Below, one piece after another: positions 9,401-17,562 of a stretch of DNA of 64,000 nt; position 1 is the first letter of the stretch, and every line of letters begins with the position of its first letter. The position numbers and the translations under genes are program-made. A model generated the notes under the pieces. The model ran no database searches, was not told the origin of the DNA, and worked only from the letters and a program-made list of their open reading frames with translations. The stretch comes from an uncultured Atopobiaceae bacterium (GTDB taxonomy: Bacteria > Actinomycetota > Coriobacteriia > Coriobacteriales > Atopobiaceae), in assembly GCA_910579165.1 (NCBI GenBank), contig CAJTTF010000007.1, positions 16,564 to 80,563 of the forward strand, in the 5' to 3' direction.

Positions 9401-10199
9401 GGGCCTTAACACCGATCACATAACCAACATGGACAATATGTTTTTGGGTTGTAGTACAGCGGATGAGCTCATCTTAAGTGCGTGTACACGCCTTCAGCCG
9501 GGAAGTGGTCTTCCAGGACTTGCAAGCTCTACTAACCCCTTTTGGATTATCAACATCACCCATGCCCTCACGTATGGCACAGATGATACAACCTCTGTGG
9601 CAAATATCAACAGCCTCATAGCAGAGCTTCCAGAAGGAGCTACGCTAACGTTGAGACTTGCTACTATGCGCCTTACCTACGAGGCTAACGGTGGTACTTT
9701 TCCTGAACAATCTACAAATACTCAGGCAAAGAGTGCAGGAGGAAACGGCTCGGCAGCAGGAAATGCCTCAGCTGTAGGGGACGGCACGGCAGAAGAGGCC
9801 TACCTCTACGGCAACCCCGGCGAAGAGATTGATGAATCTGCAGCCGGCGGTCCTAACTACACACCAATTCCTGTGCGTGCAGGCTACGAGTATCTGGGAT
9901 ACGCAGAAACTCCTGATGCCACCACTCCAGACACACCTGTCGTCTTCCCAGAAGCCACCTCTAATTTCCTAAGCGCGCTCTCTGCAGCGGGGGACACCAA
10001 CACCACCTTCTATGCGATCTGGAAAGCCGTAGGGCCCGGTCCCACACCGCCCACGCCTGATACAGACGGAGGTAGCTCAGACATTTTCCCGCTTACCGGA
10101 GACACTACGGGCACACTCGCATCCTACATTCTCTGCATCCTCGCAGGTGGTGTCGCTCTTGCTGTGGCCCGCGTAGTGCGTTGCCGCCGCAGCCGCTAG
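6405..10199 (+). CDS. BspA-like surface protein, sortase-anchored
   Basis: A 1264-residue secreted protein, probably displayed on the wall and used in adhesion, as for other BspA/DUF285 proteins. Order: signal peptide 1-25 (hydrophobic core, cleavage after ALA); Glu/Ser/Thr-rich linker; about a dozen 26-27 residue leucine-rich repeats (roughly 152-508) with a SLTLPDAF...M..MF.GC pattern; several InlB/Flg_new-type beta repeats (roughly 582-892) with FDANGGTF and GY.F.GW motifs; a second short leucine-rich block (about 962-1025); another beta repeat; a Pro/Thr linker; then the sorting signal FPLTGD near 1228, a membrane segment and an RRCRRSR-like basic tail. FPLTG replaces canonical LPxTG. ATG 6405 is chosen over GTG 6387 because GGAGGGGG lies just upstream. 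Confidence 0.9.
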   Translation: MKRTITTFMSCLVLLSATMSTPALAEVKTTANSIDTNALQDAFAKASDAIEDVFNSVKKSTTELMRSGDMLLTEEAETTPEEAELSLQNVYSAGTGASNIEGVGWDADYTTCIIEPGYTIDAPSLKEEIGLHKTTMRTFSAGDNTRLTGDATGLFDLCTVLNTLHLSDSFDVSAVTNMSGMFQNCRRLSSITLPDSFAPTAATSMSSMFSGCSNLTSLTLGNSFTPSVATDMSSMFSDTGLTSLTLPDAFVPSAATNMSHMFSGCGGLASLTLPATFAPTAVTDMSYMFSDSGFTSLTLPDAFVPSAATTMSYMFANCSSLASLTLPATFAPTEVTDMTFMFAGSKFTSLTLPDSFVPSKVQNLASMFQGCTGLTSFALPDTFSTPVVKDLSSMFYKCSELTSLTFPDAFAPTQATTMRGMFSECSKLGSLRLPDTFAPTAIQDIFMMFYKCTALTSVKIPDAFTPTATADMQYLFRECSSLTSITLPATFGLPNAQTTSIFEVAEPGSSALALRSITLPKGYKMTILDRLPGIQSQGEYKNYWTTSIDSCVNYGTDVFTAVDNINNALAQSSDSVTFTNVNIALGFNANGGTYNTTSAVQDSPQNEDETKFIFGNTNSSIDPSAIPAPKFSGSAFLGWSDSPVGEVIATPSSFPRRDSFYYAKWGTAVTVTFNANQHGTFSGDKETLDIDCASGGKLTLPGADELTVADGYVFLGWFTAATGGTQVTDQTDCPASATTYYAHYDILLTFDANGGTFSGDATTQQVQNTPGARIVLPAEEPTRVGYTFKGYNNPDTAPEAPDTYTAQWEANTITNTFNANGHGTFAAGATQVSINTTYDTKLNLPAADALTPDTGYVFLGWFTAATGGTQVTDQTDCPATDTIYYAHWEALAAWATIESGTLKLFWGQKPAGNLTFALGGPYSEQNPAPWQAYAQDIQTLQIDASLKESPFAPSSYASYMENLTSLNKVEGISNLNMQNATSLERMFAGCSQLEVLDLSGLNTDHITNMDNMFLGCSTADELILSACTRLQPGSGLPGLASSTNPFWIINITHALTYGTDDTTSVANINSLIAELPEGATLTLRLATMRLTYEANGGTFPEQSTNTQAKSAGGNGSAAGNASAVGDGTAEEAYLYGNPGEEIDESAAGGPNYTPIPVRAGYEYLGYAETPDATTPDTPVVFPEATSNFLSALSAAGDTNTTFYAIWKAVGPGPTPPTPDTDGGSSDIFPLTGDTTGTLASYILCILAGGVALAVARVVRCRRSR
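8535..9041 (+). repeat. Two identical 75-bp copies inside the surface-protein gene
   Basis: Bases 8535-8609 and 8967-9041 are identical over 75 bp and lie 432 bp apart, a multiple of three. They encode the same stretch of two InlB-type beta repeats, including YVFLGWFTAATGG. The identity at synonymous sites points to recent duplication or gene conversion, and such copies can recombine to change repeat number in frame. Confidence 0.9.
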
Positions 10200-10302
10200 G
10201 GTAGGGAAAGGCAAATAGATAGATCTACTTGCAGTAGTCTGATTCTTCTCAGTAGGAGAGCAAGAATTAAACCTGAATCTCTGAATTCTTTCATGATGGA
10301 AT

Positions 10303-10382
10303 GAGAAAAAGGGTAAAGGCTAGCGGACGAGTTTTTGGACGTAGTCCAAACTGTTTGAAGTCCGCGCCTTGCCCTTTTTCTC
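10303..10382 (+). terminator. Long stem-loop terminator after the surface-protein gene
   Basis: The arm starting GAGAAAAAGGG at 10303 pairs with the arm ending CCCTTTTTCTC at 10382 over more than 20 bases with a few mismatches. An inner hairpin TTGGAC-GTA-GTCCAA sits at 10335-10349. The T-run in the 3' arm suits an intrinsic terminator. A second copy of the 3' arm (GCGCCTTG then a T-rich end) follows at 10411-10429, 47 bases further on. Confidence 0.65.
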
Positions 10383-10452
10383 TAACCCGGTGACAAGTTC
10401 CTTATAGTTTGCGCCTTGTCCTTTTTTCTATCCCGCTTCCAAGAAAATCTGC

Positions 10453-10481
10453 TTGACTACTGCCAGATAGCGTGATAACCT
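10453..10481 (+). promoter_or_regulatory. Putative promoter of the gene at 10565
   Basis: -35 TTGACT (10453-10458), 17-base spacer, -10 TAACCT (10476-10481). The rest of the 365-base gap 10200-10564 holds the stem-loop and a second copy of its 3' arm; no other gene is seen there. Confidence 0.5.
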
Positions 10482-10564
10482 TTACGATTGCTCTTTGCTT
10501 GCACATATGAGCAAAAGCAAAACGGTACACGAAACAAAAACACACCCAACCGTTAGGATCGCTT

Positions 10565-11662
10565 ATGGCTACGTTAACGTCTGAGCATGTCCACCAAGGA
10601 CTTCTTTCTTCTCTTGAGATTGAAGAGCTGGTTTCACAGCTTATCTCGGAAGAGATCTCTATTCATCAGCAAAATCAGAAGCTCAAGATTGCACAAGAGC
10701 GCGCTATGGAGCAAGCGCGTCGTGATCGTGAGGCGCAAATAGCCGCTTTTCAAAGCCTTTCTTCAGCTGATCGCGTGCAAGGAGATACGCTCAATGATTC
10801 AGCGTTCATGGATGATGAAGCTGGCTTGCAGAATGCGTATGCTTCTCAGGGGAAGCGCTCCTTGGGAGCAGCAGTTGCTGATGACGCTTATGCCTATGGA
10901 AGCGCTACTCCGGGATTTGATGACATGGAAGCGCTGGCAGATGAATATGTTGCCGACAAAACCTTCAAAGAGCGCATTAGGGCAATTGCACGTGGCGTGC
11001 ATGATGTGCTCGCTGAGCGCTTAAGCCCTAATGCTGAAGACTTCATGAGTGATATGCCTGTTATTCAACGTGCCGATGGTTCTGTTGGAGATATTGGCGA
11101 ATCGTGGTGGAAAGATGCCACTACGCGTGAGGCCAACGCTGGTTTCTCAGCTGAGCAAAATATGGAGAACGCCGCTGATGCCAATGCAGCACTTGAGGCA
11201 GAGATGCGAAGCGCTGCAATAGCCAAACGTGTGCACCATATGGAGGAAGCTCCTTTTGATCTCAATCAAAGTATCGCCGTTTCACGCGAAGGCTCGTGGG
11301 ATGAAGCGCTTGCTGCCATGGAGCAAAACGCGCAAGAGAATCTTGCTCTGACCATGGGGGACATTATGAGTGCCGCCAAGATGGATTCGGCGGCTGTCCT
11401 CTCTGAAATGGAAGACGCTGAATTTGACTGGATCGACATGGACGAAGTTGACGGCATTGAGCCCGATACGAGATTCCTTACGTTTCGCGTTCCCGGTGGC
11501 CATCCTGAAGTTCAAGATACCGCTTCTTACGTTGATTATCTCGTGAAGGACGAACTTCTCGACGCGAGCAGCCCTCTCATCAAAAAGCACGCACAGAAGC
11601 GCAACGCGACCCATCTGCGCGTTATTGAGGGAGGATCGGGCCGAATTAGAAAGGCGATGTAG
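10565..11662 (+). CDS. Acidic protein of unknown function, 365 residues
   Basis: I do not recognise a family. The N-terminal 60 residues look like an amphipathic helix or coiled coil rich in Gln, Glu and Arg. The middle (about 80-310) is acidic, Ala- and Met-rich and probably loosely ordered; the last 60 residues return to a Lys/Arg-rich segment ending near HLRVIEGGSGRIRKAM. There is no signal peptide or membrane segment, so it should be cytosolic. It has its own likely promoter and lies just upstream of tRNA-Arg and clpPX. Start ATG 10565 has only a weak TAGGATCG ribosome site. Confidence 0.7.
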   Translation: MATLTSEHVHQGLLSSLEIEELVSQLISEEISIHQQNQKLKIAQERAMEQARRDREAQIAAFQSLSSADRVQGDTLNDSAFMDDEAGLQNAYASQGKRSLGAAVADDAYAYGSATPGFDDMEALADEYVADKTFKERIRAIARGVHDVLAERLSPNAEDFMSDMPVIQRADGSVGDIGESWWKDATTREANAGFSAEQNMENAADANAALEAEMRSAAIAKRVHHMEEAPFDLNQSIAVSREGSWDEALAAMEQNAQENLALTMGDIMSAAKMDSAAVLSEMEDAEFDWIDMDEVDGIEPDTRFLTFRVPGGHPEVQDTASYVDYLVKDELLDASSPLIKKHAQKRNATHLRVIEGGSGRIRKAM

Positions 11663-11698
11663 CAAAAGGCTGCTTGAAGCGCTAAAATAAGGAACTCT

Positions 11699-11775
11699 GC
11701 GCCCGTAGCTCAACTGGATAGAGCATCGGACTTCTAATCCGGCGGTTGAGGGTTCGAGTCCCCCCGGGCGCACCA
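11699..11775 (+). tRNA. tRNA-Arg (anticodon UCU)
   Basis: A complete cloverleaf of 77 nt: acceptor stem GCGCCCG with CGGGCGC, D arm GCTC...GAGC, anticodon loop CTTCTAA giving UCU (reads AGA), T loop with TTCGAGT, discriminator A and an encoded CCA (11773-11775). A TAAAAT -10-like hexamer sits at 11683-11688, just upstream. Confidence 0.97.
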
Positions 11776-11860
11776 GGTGTTTTGTTGATTTTTGGCGCTA
11801 AAAGCGGTGCTAAGTGTTGCTTAAAATCGGGGACATCTGGTGTCAGGAGGATTAATAAGC

Positions 11861-12514
11861 ATGCACGGAGGCACTATGAATAATCAAAATCATCCTTTTC
11901 CAAACAGTCATAGTCCGCAGAATATCCCTAATATTCCTACGGTCATTCAAAACACCCCGCAGGGGGAGCGTGGCTTTGATCTTTACTCGCGCCTTCTGGA
12001 AGATCGTATTGTTTTCTTGGGGGAGCAAGTGACACCAGATTCGGCTAATCTCGTCGTTGCGCAGCTCCTTCATCTTGAGTCACAGGATCCCGAGAAAGAC
12101 ATCGCCCTTTACATTAATTCTCCCGGAGGAGACATTTACGCGGGTCTTGGAATTATTGATACGATGAATTACATCAAGCCAGACGTTTCTACTATCTGTG
12201 TTGGCATGGCTGCGAGCATGGGGGCAATGATCCTAGCAAGCGGCACGAAGGGCAAACGCTTTTGCTTGCCCAATTCCATGGTGCTTATCCACCAGCCTTC
12301 ATCTGCTGTCCAGGGCCAGCAAACAGACATCAATATCGTTGCGGAGGAAACAACCTACCTGCGCAAACACCTCAATGAAATGCTCTCTGCTGCAACGGGT
12401 CAGCCTATTGACAAGATTGAGCAAGACACAGAGCGTGATAACTACATGCGCGCTGCAGAAGCAAAAAAATACGGACTTGTTGATAAGGTTATAACGTCTC
12501 GCGCCGATGCGTAG
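11861..12514 (+). CDS. clpP: ATP-dependent Clp protease, proteolytic subunit
   Basis: Serine protease that forms a barrel of two heptamers and degrades proteins unfolded by ClpX or ClpC. The catalytic triad is visible: Ser119 in GMAASMGA, His144 in VLIHQPS, and Asp193 in DTERDNYM (numbering from 11861). Three starts are possible: GTG 11840, ATG 11861 (AGGAGG at 11845-11850) and ATG 11876 (GGAGG at 11867-11871). I use 11861; 11876 is almost equally good and removes five residues. The Asn/Pro-rich N-terminus would be the processed propeptide. clpX follows 17 bases downstream, so the two are probably one operon. Confidence 0.95.
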   Translation: MHGGTMNNQNHPFPNSHSPQNIPNIPTVIQNTPQGERGFDLYSRLLEDRIVFLGEQVTPDSANLVVAQLLHLESQDPEKDIALYINSPGGDIYAGLGIIDTMNYIKPDVSTICVGMAASMGAMILASGTKGKRFCLPNSMVLIHQPSSAVQGQQTDINIVAEETTYLRKHLNEMLSAATGQPIDKIEQDTERDNYMRAAEAKKYGLVDKVITSRADA

Positions 12515-12531
12515 CCCCGACCACAAGTTAC

Positions 12532-13923
12532 ATGGACGATAAGAACAAGAACAAGAACAACCAAAAATCGCATCCTGCTTCCTCCGGGGAGCCCAAGGAC
12601 TTACATTGCTCCTTTTGCGGACGACCGCGCGAAGAGGTAGACAGGCTCGTTCAGGGTCCTGCAGGCGTCTATATCTGCGATGATTGCGTGCGTGATTGTG
12701 AGTATATGCTCACAGAAGCTGACGTAATAGACAAGATAGAAGAAGCTGAGAAAGAGCCCGGCCCTCTAGTGCTCACGCATCTTCCCACGCCGCATGAGCT
12801 CTATGAGGAGCTCTCGCAGTATGTCATGGGGCAAGAAGATGCCAAACGCGCAATGAGCGTGGCTGTCTACAATCATTACAAGCGTATTGCGCAGGACGAA
12901 CATGTTAGCGTTGATCCTGGCGACACTCAGGAGCTCCCGCTCAAAGAGAGTCAGCGTTCCTCGCAAGAGCCGGTGGAAATTGCTAAATCAAACATCCTCC
13001 TCCTGGGGCCCACCGGTACCGGTAAGACACTGTTGGCCCAGACACTCGCTCGTTTCCTCGATGTTCCCTTTGCCATAGCAGATGCTACTACCCTTACAGA
13101 GGCAGGCTACGTGGGCGAGGACGTAGAGTCCATCTTGCTCAAATTGATAATCGCTGCTGAGGGTGATGTTTCCCGCGCTCAACTGGGCATTATCTACATT
13201 GATGAAATTGATAAAATCGCCAAAAAAGCCGAAAACCTCTCGGTCACCCGTGATGTTTCTGGAGAGGGTGTTCAGCAAGCTCTGCTAAAAATCGTTGAAG
13301 GCACGGTGGCAAATGTCCCGCCGCAAGGGGGGCGCAAACACCCCATGCAAGAGCTTATCGAAATCGATACGACAAACATACTCTTTATCTTGGGTGGTGC
13401 TTTTGTGGGTCTCGAGAAAATCATCGCAGATCGCGTTGATAACGCAGGTATTGGCTTTGAGGCTGAACTTTCTGTTAAGGAAAAGAAGAAAATGGATGAA
13501 CTTATGACGCAGGTTCTCCCAACTGATCTTCATAAATTTGGCATGATTCCTGAATTTATTGGTCGTATTCCTGTCATTACGCACACATGCGATCTTGATG
13601 TTGATGACCTTGTTACGATCTTGACCGAGCCCAAGAATGCTCTTGTGAAACAATTCACGCGACTCTTTGCCTTAGAGGGCGTTGAGCTTATCTTTGAGGA
13701 AAACGCTCTGCGTGCCATGGCAGAGCAAGCCATGAAACTTGAGATAGGCGCGCGAGGACTTCGCTCAATCATGGAGCAGACGCTCCAAAAAACTATGTTT
13801 GACATGCCCAGCAATCCTAATATTGCTCAAGTGATTGTGACGCGCGAGGCTGTTCTCGGTAGCGATGGGCCACGTATTATCCTGCGTGGAAGCAAAAAGA
13901 AAAAAACACGTCTTGCAAGCTAG
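12532..13923 (+). CDS. clpX: ATP-dependent Clp protease, ATPase subunit ClpX
   Basis: AAA+ unfoldase that feeds tagged proteins to ClpP. The 463-residue protein has an N-terminal zinc finger (Cys pairs at 26/29 and 50/53), Walker A GPTGTGKT at 159-166, Walker [11 protein letters not shown], sensor and arginine-finger region, and the C-terminal small domain. An Asp/Glu/Ser-rich loop of about 25 residues precedes Walker A, as in several actinobacterial and clostridial ClpX. Start ATG 12532 lacks a strong ribosome-binding site, which suggests translation coupled to clpP. Confidence 0.96.
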   Translation: MDDKNKNKNNQKSHPASSGEPKDLHCSFCGRPREEVDRLVQGPAGVYICDDCVRDCEYMLTEADVIDKIEEAEKEPGPLVLTHLPTPHELYEELSQYVMGQEDAKRAMSVAVYNHYKRIAQDEHVSVDPGDTQELPLKESQRSSQEPVEIAKSNILLLGPTGTGKTLLAQTLARFLDVPFAIADATTLTEAGYVGEDVESILLKLIIAAEGDVSRAQLGIIYIDEIDKIAKKAENLSVTRDVSGEGVQQALLKIVEGTVANVPPQGGRKHPMQELIEIDTTNILFILGGAFVGLEKIIADRVDNAGIGFEAELSVKEKKKMDELMTQVLPTDLHKFGMIPEFIGRIPVITHTCDLDVDDLVTILTEPKNALVKQFTRLFALEGVELIFEENALRAMAEQAMKLEIGARGLRSIMEQTLQKTMFDMPSNPNIAQVIVTREAVLGSDGPRIILRGSKKKKTRLAS

Positions 13924-14012
13924 TGCTTCCTGGATTCAACAGAAGAAACCACGTATACTCTTTTGCGCATACCTGAACGAAATGCGATACATAACATGTG
14001 AAGGAGGATGGT

Positions 14013-14735
14013 ATGTCCCAAAGCATTCCTTTTTATGGAACCATTGGACTTCCCGAGGACTTGCTTTCAAAACGTAAGTTTTCGAGCATTTGGAAAAAAG
14101 CCCTCGCCTCGTATAATCAAGAGAACCTCACGCGTGGAATTACCACGGTTTACGACACCGAGGAGCAAGATATGCCCATGTCGCAACCGTCTAAGGCAGA
14201 TGCGCGCGTTACTACGAATGAACCTCAGGTCATCTATCAAATCTCGGGCGTTACCGATGAAGGCTTTGATGAGGCGGCACCTTGGATTTTGCACGGCTCG
14301 CTTTCCAAGGAGGACATTACCGCGCTGGAGGATGCCATCGCCTCTTTAAACGTGTGTTTCTCGTTTAATATCAACGAGTATACACGCCCCGGCGATGAAG
14401 ATGAGTCGCTCGTGCACGAGAGTGGCAGCCTCGTTCTCCAAGACGGAAAACTCCAGGTGCAAGACGCACACTACGAGGACATTCCTATCACAAGTCGCAA
14501 GCTCATCGATATGGGCTTTGCCGAGGAATCTCAGGCAGACGATGAGGAACTTGCGGTTATGATGGCCGAGGAGTACCCAGATGGCCCTGAACCAGATGAT
14601 CTTATTGACGCCATCTCAGATGTTAGAGAGGATGAACGACATGAAGGTGTGTTCACCAAGGATGAAACTGACGACCCAATTTCCTTTGGCCAGATGATTG
14701 AAGCTGCTATTTCCGATGAGGATGATATCGATTAA
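14013..14735 (+). CDS. Acidic protein of unknown function, 240 residues
   Basis: I recognise no family. The protein is strongly acidic, especially in the last 90 residues (many Asp/Glu), with a short basic stretch near residues 20-35 (KRKFSSIWKKAL). No signal peptide or membrane helix is seen. ATG 14013 is preferred over GTG 13998 because AAGGAGG lies at 14001-14007. The stop is two bases before the valS start, so the two are almost certainly co-transcribed and translationally coupled. A role linked to translation or to ClpXP is possible from position only. Confidence 0.75.
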   Translation: MSQSIPFYGTIGLPEDLLSKRKFSSIWKKALASYNQENLTRGITTVYDTEEQDMPMSQPSKADARVTTNEPQVIYQISGVTDEGFDEAAPWILHGSLSKEDITALEDAIASLNVCFSFNINEYTRPGDEDESLVHESGSLVLQDGKLQVQDAHYEDIPITSRKLIDMGFAEESQADDEELAVMMAEEYPDGPEPDDLIDAISDVREDERHEGVFTKDETDDPISFGQMIEAAISDEDDID

Positions 14736-14737
14736 CC

Positions 14738-17554
14738 ATGTCCACAACTGATGACTCACAAAACAGTCAAAAACCTAATCTACCTGCTCATTTTGAATCC
14801 AAAACGATAGAGAAGGTGCTCGCAGAGCGCTGGTTGGATGCCGGTTGCTATCAACGCACGGTTGGGCAGGTATCATCGGACGAACCCGCACCGCAAGACT
14901 GCACCATCGTCATACCGCCTCCTAATGTCACAGGTGTTCTTCATATGGGACACGCGCTTGATGACACCATCCAGGATACGTTTATTCGCTTTAACCGCAT
15001 GCTGGGCAAATCTGTTCGCTGGATCGTTGGTTTAGATCATGCTGGGATTTCTACGCAAACAAAAGTTGACAAGAAGCTTAAAGAGGAAGGGATTTCTCGG
15101 CTAGAAATTGGACGAGAAAAGTTTGTGGAGGCGTGTTGGGATTGGACGCGCGAGTATGGCGGCACCATTGTGCGTCAGATGAAGCGTATGGGGACGAGCT
15201 GCGATTTTTCTGATCAAAAGTTCACGATGGACGAGGATTTTTCCTATGCGGTCCGCAAGGTGTTTTGCGATTGGTATCACGATGGCCTTATCTATCGTGG
15301 CAAACGCATCGTGAATTGGTGTCCTAACTGCAAGACGGCTATTTCTGATGATGAAGCTGAATACCAGAGCGAGAAGGGCCACCTGTGGTACTTGCGCTAT
15401 CCGCTCAAGGAGCCGGTTTCTGGGCAAAGCTACATTACGGTAGCAACAACGCGACCAGAGACAATGCTGGGAGACACGGGCGTTGCGGTGAGTCCCACTG
15501 ATCCAGACAAAGCTGCCTTTGTGGGTGCTACTGTTATCCTTCCGCTCGTCAACCGTGAGATTCCTATCTTTTCTGACTGGCATGTTGACGCTGAGTTTGG
15601 AACTGGTTTTGTGAAGGTGACTCCCGCTCACGATCCCAATGATTTTGCAATGGGCGAGGCTCACGATCTCGAAAAAATTAATGTGCTTGATGAGACGGCG
15701 CACATCGTAGAGGGATATGGGGAATTCTCAGGACTATCACGCGAGGAGGCTCGCGAGGCCATTGTAACCGCCTTTGAAAAGGAGGGCCTACTCGACCATG
15801 TAGAAGAGCTTGATCACTCCGTTATGCATTGTTATCGCTGCGATACTGCTCTTGAGCCCTGGCTTTCTGAGCAATGGTTTGTCAAAACTGAAGGCCTCAA
15901 GCCCAGGGCAACCGAGGCCGTTAAAACAAGAAGCGTTCACTTTCACCCTGAGCGCTGGGAGGACACCTATCTTACCTGGATGAACAATCTGAAGGATTGG
16001 TGCATCTCGCGCCAGCTGTGGTGGGGTCACAGAATACCTGTTTTTGCCTGTGATGATTGCGGCTGGGAAGACGCTTGCATGGACGACATCACAGTCTGTC
16101 CTGCGTGTGGATCCACGCACGTTGTACAAGACCCAGACGTCCTTGATACGTGGTTTTCCTCGCAACTCTTTCCTTTTGCAACGCAGGGATGGCCGATCCA
16201 TCCTGAATCGCTTGAGCATCACTATCCTACAACGGCACTCTTTACAGCTCGCGATATTATTGCTCTCTGGGTTGCGCGTATGGTGATGAGCTCCTATAGC
16301 TTCCTCGACCAAAAACCGTTCAATGATGTATTCATCCACGCCACCATTTTGGCAAAGGATGGTTCGCGCATGTCAAAGTCCAAGGGTAATGGCGTCGACC
16401 CCATGGACCTCATCGAGAAGTACGGTGCAGACGCTATGCGGTTCAATCTCTTAAGCCTGGTAACGGGCAATCAAGACGTGAAATTTGATGCCGCCTTTGA
16501 TAAGAAAACGGGGGAGTTTGTAGAGTCTCCCAGGACCGCTGCGGCCAAGGCGTTTGTCACCAAGATTTGGAACGCTTGTCGTTTTGCCCTTATGAACCTG
16601 GATGGTTATGTACCGGGGGAGGCTGTGGCCGAGACACCTGAGGATAAATGGATGCTTTCGCGTCTTGCGTCTGTTGTGAAGACAGCCACTGATAGTCTCT
16701 CTCAGTTTGAATTTGGTATGTATGCTCGTGATATGCAGAACTTCTTTTGGAACGAGGTATGCGATTGGTATGTAGAGCTTACCAAAGTGCGCCTTCAGTC
16801 TTCCAATGATCAAACGCGAATGGTTGCCCAAAGGAATCTCGTATTCGTTCTCGATACAGCGTTGCGCCTTTTACATCCTGTGATGCCGTTTATCACTGAG
16901 GCCATCTGGGAAGAGCTCCCGGTCTCTGCGCTTGACACCTTTGATGCTCTCGCGGGTCGTATGGATGCGCGCCCTGTTGGTTCGCCTGTACCAGAAGAGA
17001 TTATCGGCACACATGCAAAGCGCTTCCTTATGCAGGCTCCCTGGCCTCACTTTCACGATTTCAAGACGTTCATTGACAAGGATGCCGAGGAGACCTTTGA
17101 TGTGGCACGACGCCTTATTTCGGGAGTTCGCTCCGTTCGTGCCCGCTATAGATTGAGCCCCAATCAGGAAGTGTCTGTTCTCATCCGTGCAACGCCAGAG
17201 GTGATGGAGATTCTTGCTAAGCAGGATAGCTTCATTCATGCGGTGGGAAAGATTGTGACCCTTGATAACTTGCCCCAGGATGCCGATAAACCCCAGGATT
17301 CTGTTGCTTTTGAGGATAAGGCTTTTACGGCGTATGTCGTGCTCAAGGGTGTGGTTGATTTTGAGCAAGAACGCGCTCGTATTCAAAAAGCGCTTCAGGA
17401 GGCTGAAGGCGAGCTGAAAGGTCTTCAAAAAACCCTTTCTAGCGAGGGCTTTTTGGCAAAGGCCGCCCCCAAGATTATTCAACAGAAGCGCGAGCGTCAT
17501 GAGGAACTTGAGGCAAGTATAGAGCGCTTACAGGCAGAGCTTGCAAGCCTGTAG
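14738..17554 (+). CDS. valS: Valyl-tRNA synthetase
   Basis: Class I synthetase that charges tRNA-Val and edits mis-activated threonine. At 938 residues it has the usual length. HIGH-type motif HMGH at 69-72, editing (CP1) domain with TTRPETMLGDTG, two CxxC pairs in the region around 440-460, KMSKS-type RMSKS at 544-548, anticodon-binding domain, and a C-terminal coiled-coil arm (Glu/Gln/Leu-rich, last 65 residues). Coupled to the acidic protein upstream; folC follows eight bases after its stop. Confidence 0.97.
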   Translation: MSTTDDSQNSQKPNLPAHFESKTIEKVLAERWLDAGCYQRTVGQVSSDEPAPQDCTIVIPPPNVTGVLHMGHALDDTIQDTFIRFNRMLGKSVRWIVGLDHAGISTQTKVDKKLKEEGISRLEIGREKFVEACWDWTREYGGTIVRQMKRMGTSCDFSDQKFTMDEDFSYAVRKVFCDWYHDGLIYRGKRIVNWCPNCKTAISDDEAEYQSEKGHLWYLRYPLKEPVSGQSYITVATTRPETMLGDTGVAVSPTDPDKAAFVGATVILPLVNREIPIFSDWHVDAEFGTGFVKVTPAHDPNDFAMGEAHDLEKINVLDETAHIVEGYGEFSGLSREEAREAIVTAFEKEGLLDHVEELDHSVMHCYRCDTALEPWLSEQWFVKTEGLKPRATEAVKTRSVHFHPERWEDTYLTWMNNLKDWCISRQLWWGHRIPVFACDDCGWEDACMDDITVCPACGSTHVVQDPDVLDTWFSSQLFPFATQGWPIHPESLEHHYPTTALFTARDIIALWVARMVMSSYSFLDQKPFNDVFIHATILAKDGSRMSKSKGNGVDPMDLIEKYGADAMRFNLLSLVTGNQDVKFDAAFDKKTGEFVESPRTAAAKAFVTKIWNACRFALMNLDGYVPGEAVAETPEDKWMLSRLASVVKTATDSLSQFEFGMYARDMQNFFWNEVCDWYVELTKVRLQSSNDQTRMVAQRNLVFVLDTALRLLHPVMPFITEAIWEELPVSALDTFDALAGRMDARPVGSPVPEEIIGTHAKRFLMQAPWPHFHDFKTFIDKDAEETFDVARRLISGVRSVRARYRLSPNQEVSVLIRATPEVMEILAKQDSFIHAVGKIVTLDNLPQDADKPQDSVAFEDKAFTAYVVLKGVVDFEQERARIQKALQEAEGELKGLQKTLSSEGFLAKAAPKIIQQKRERHEELEASIERLQAELASL

Positions 17555-17562
17555 ATTTCTTG

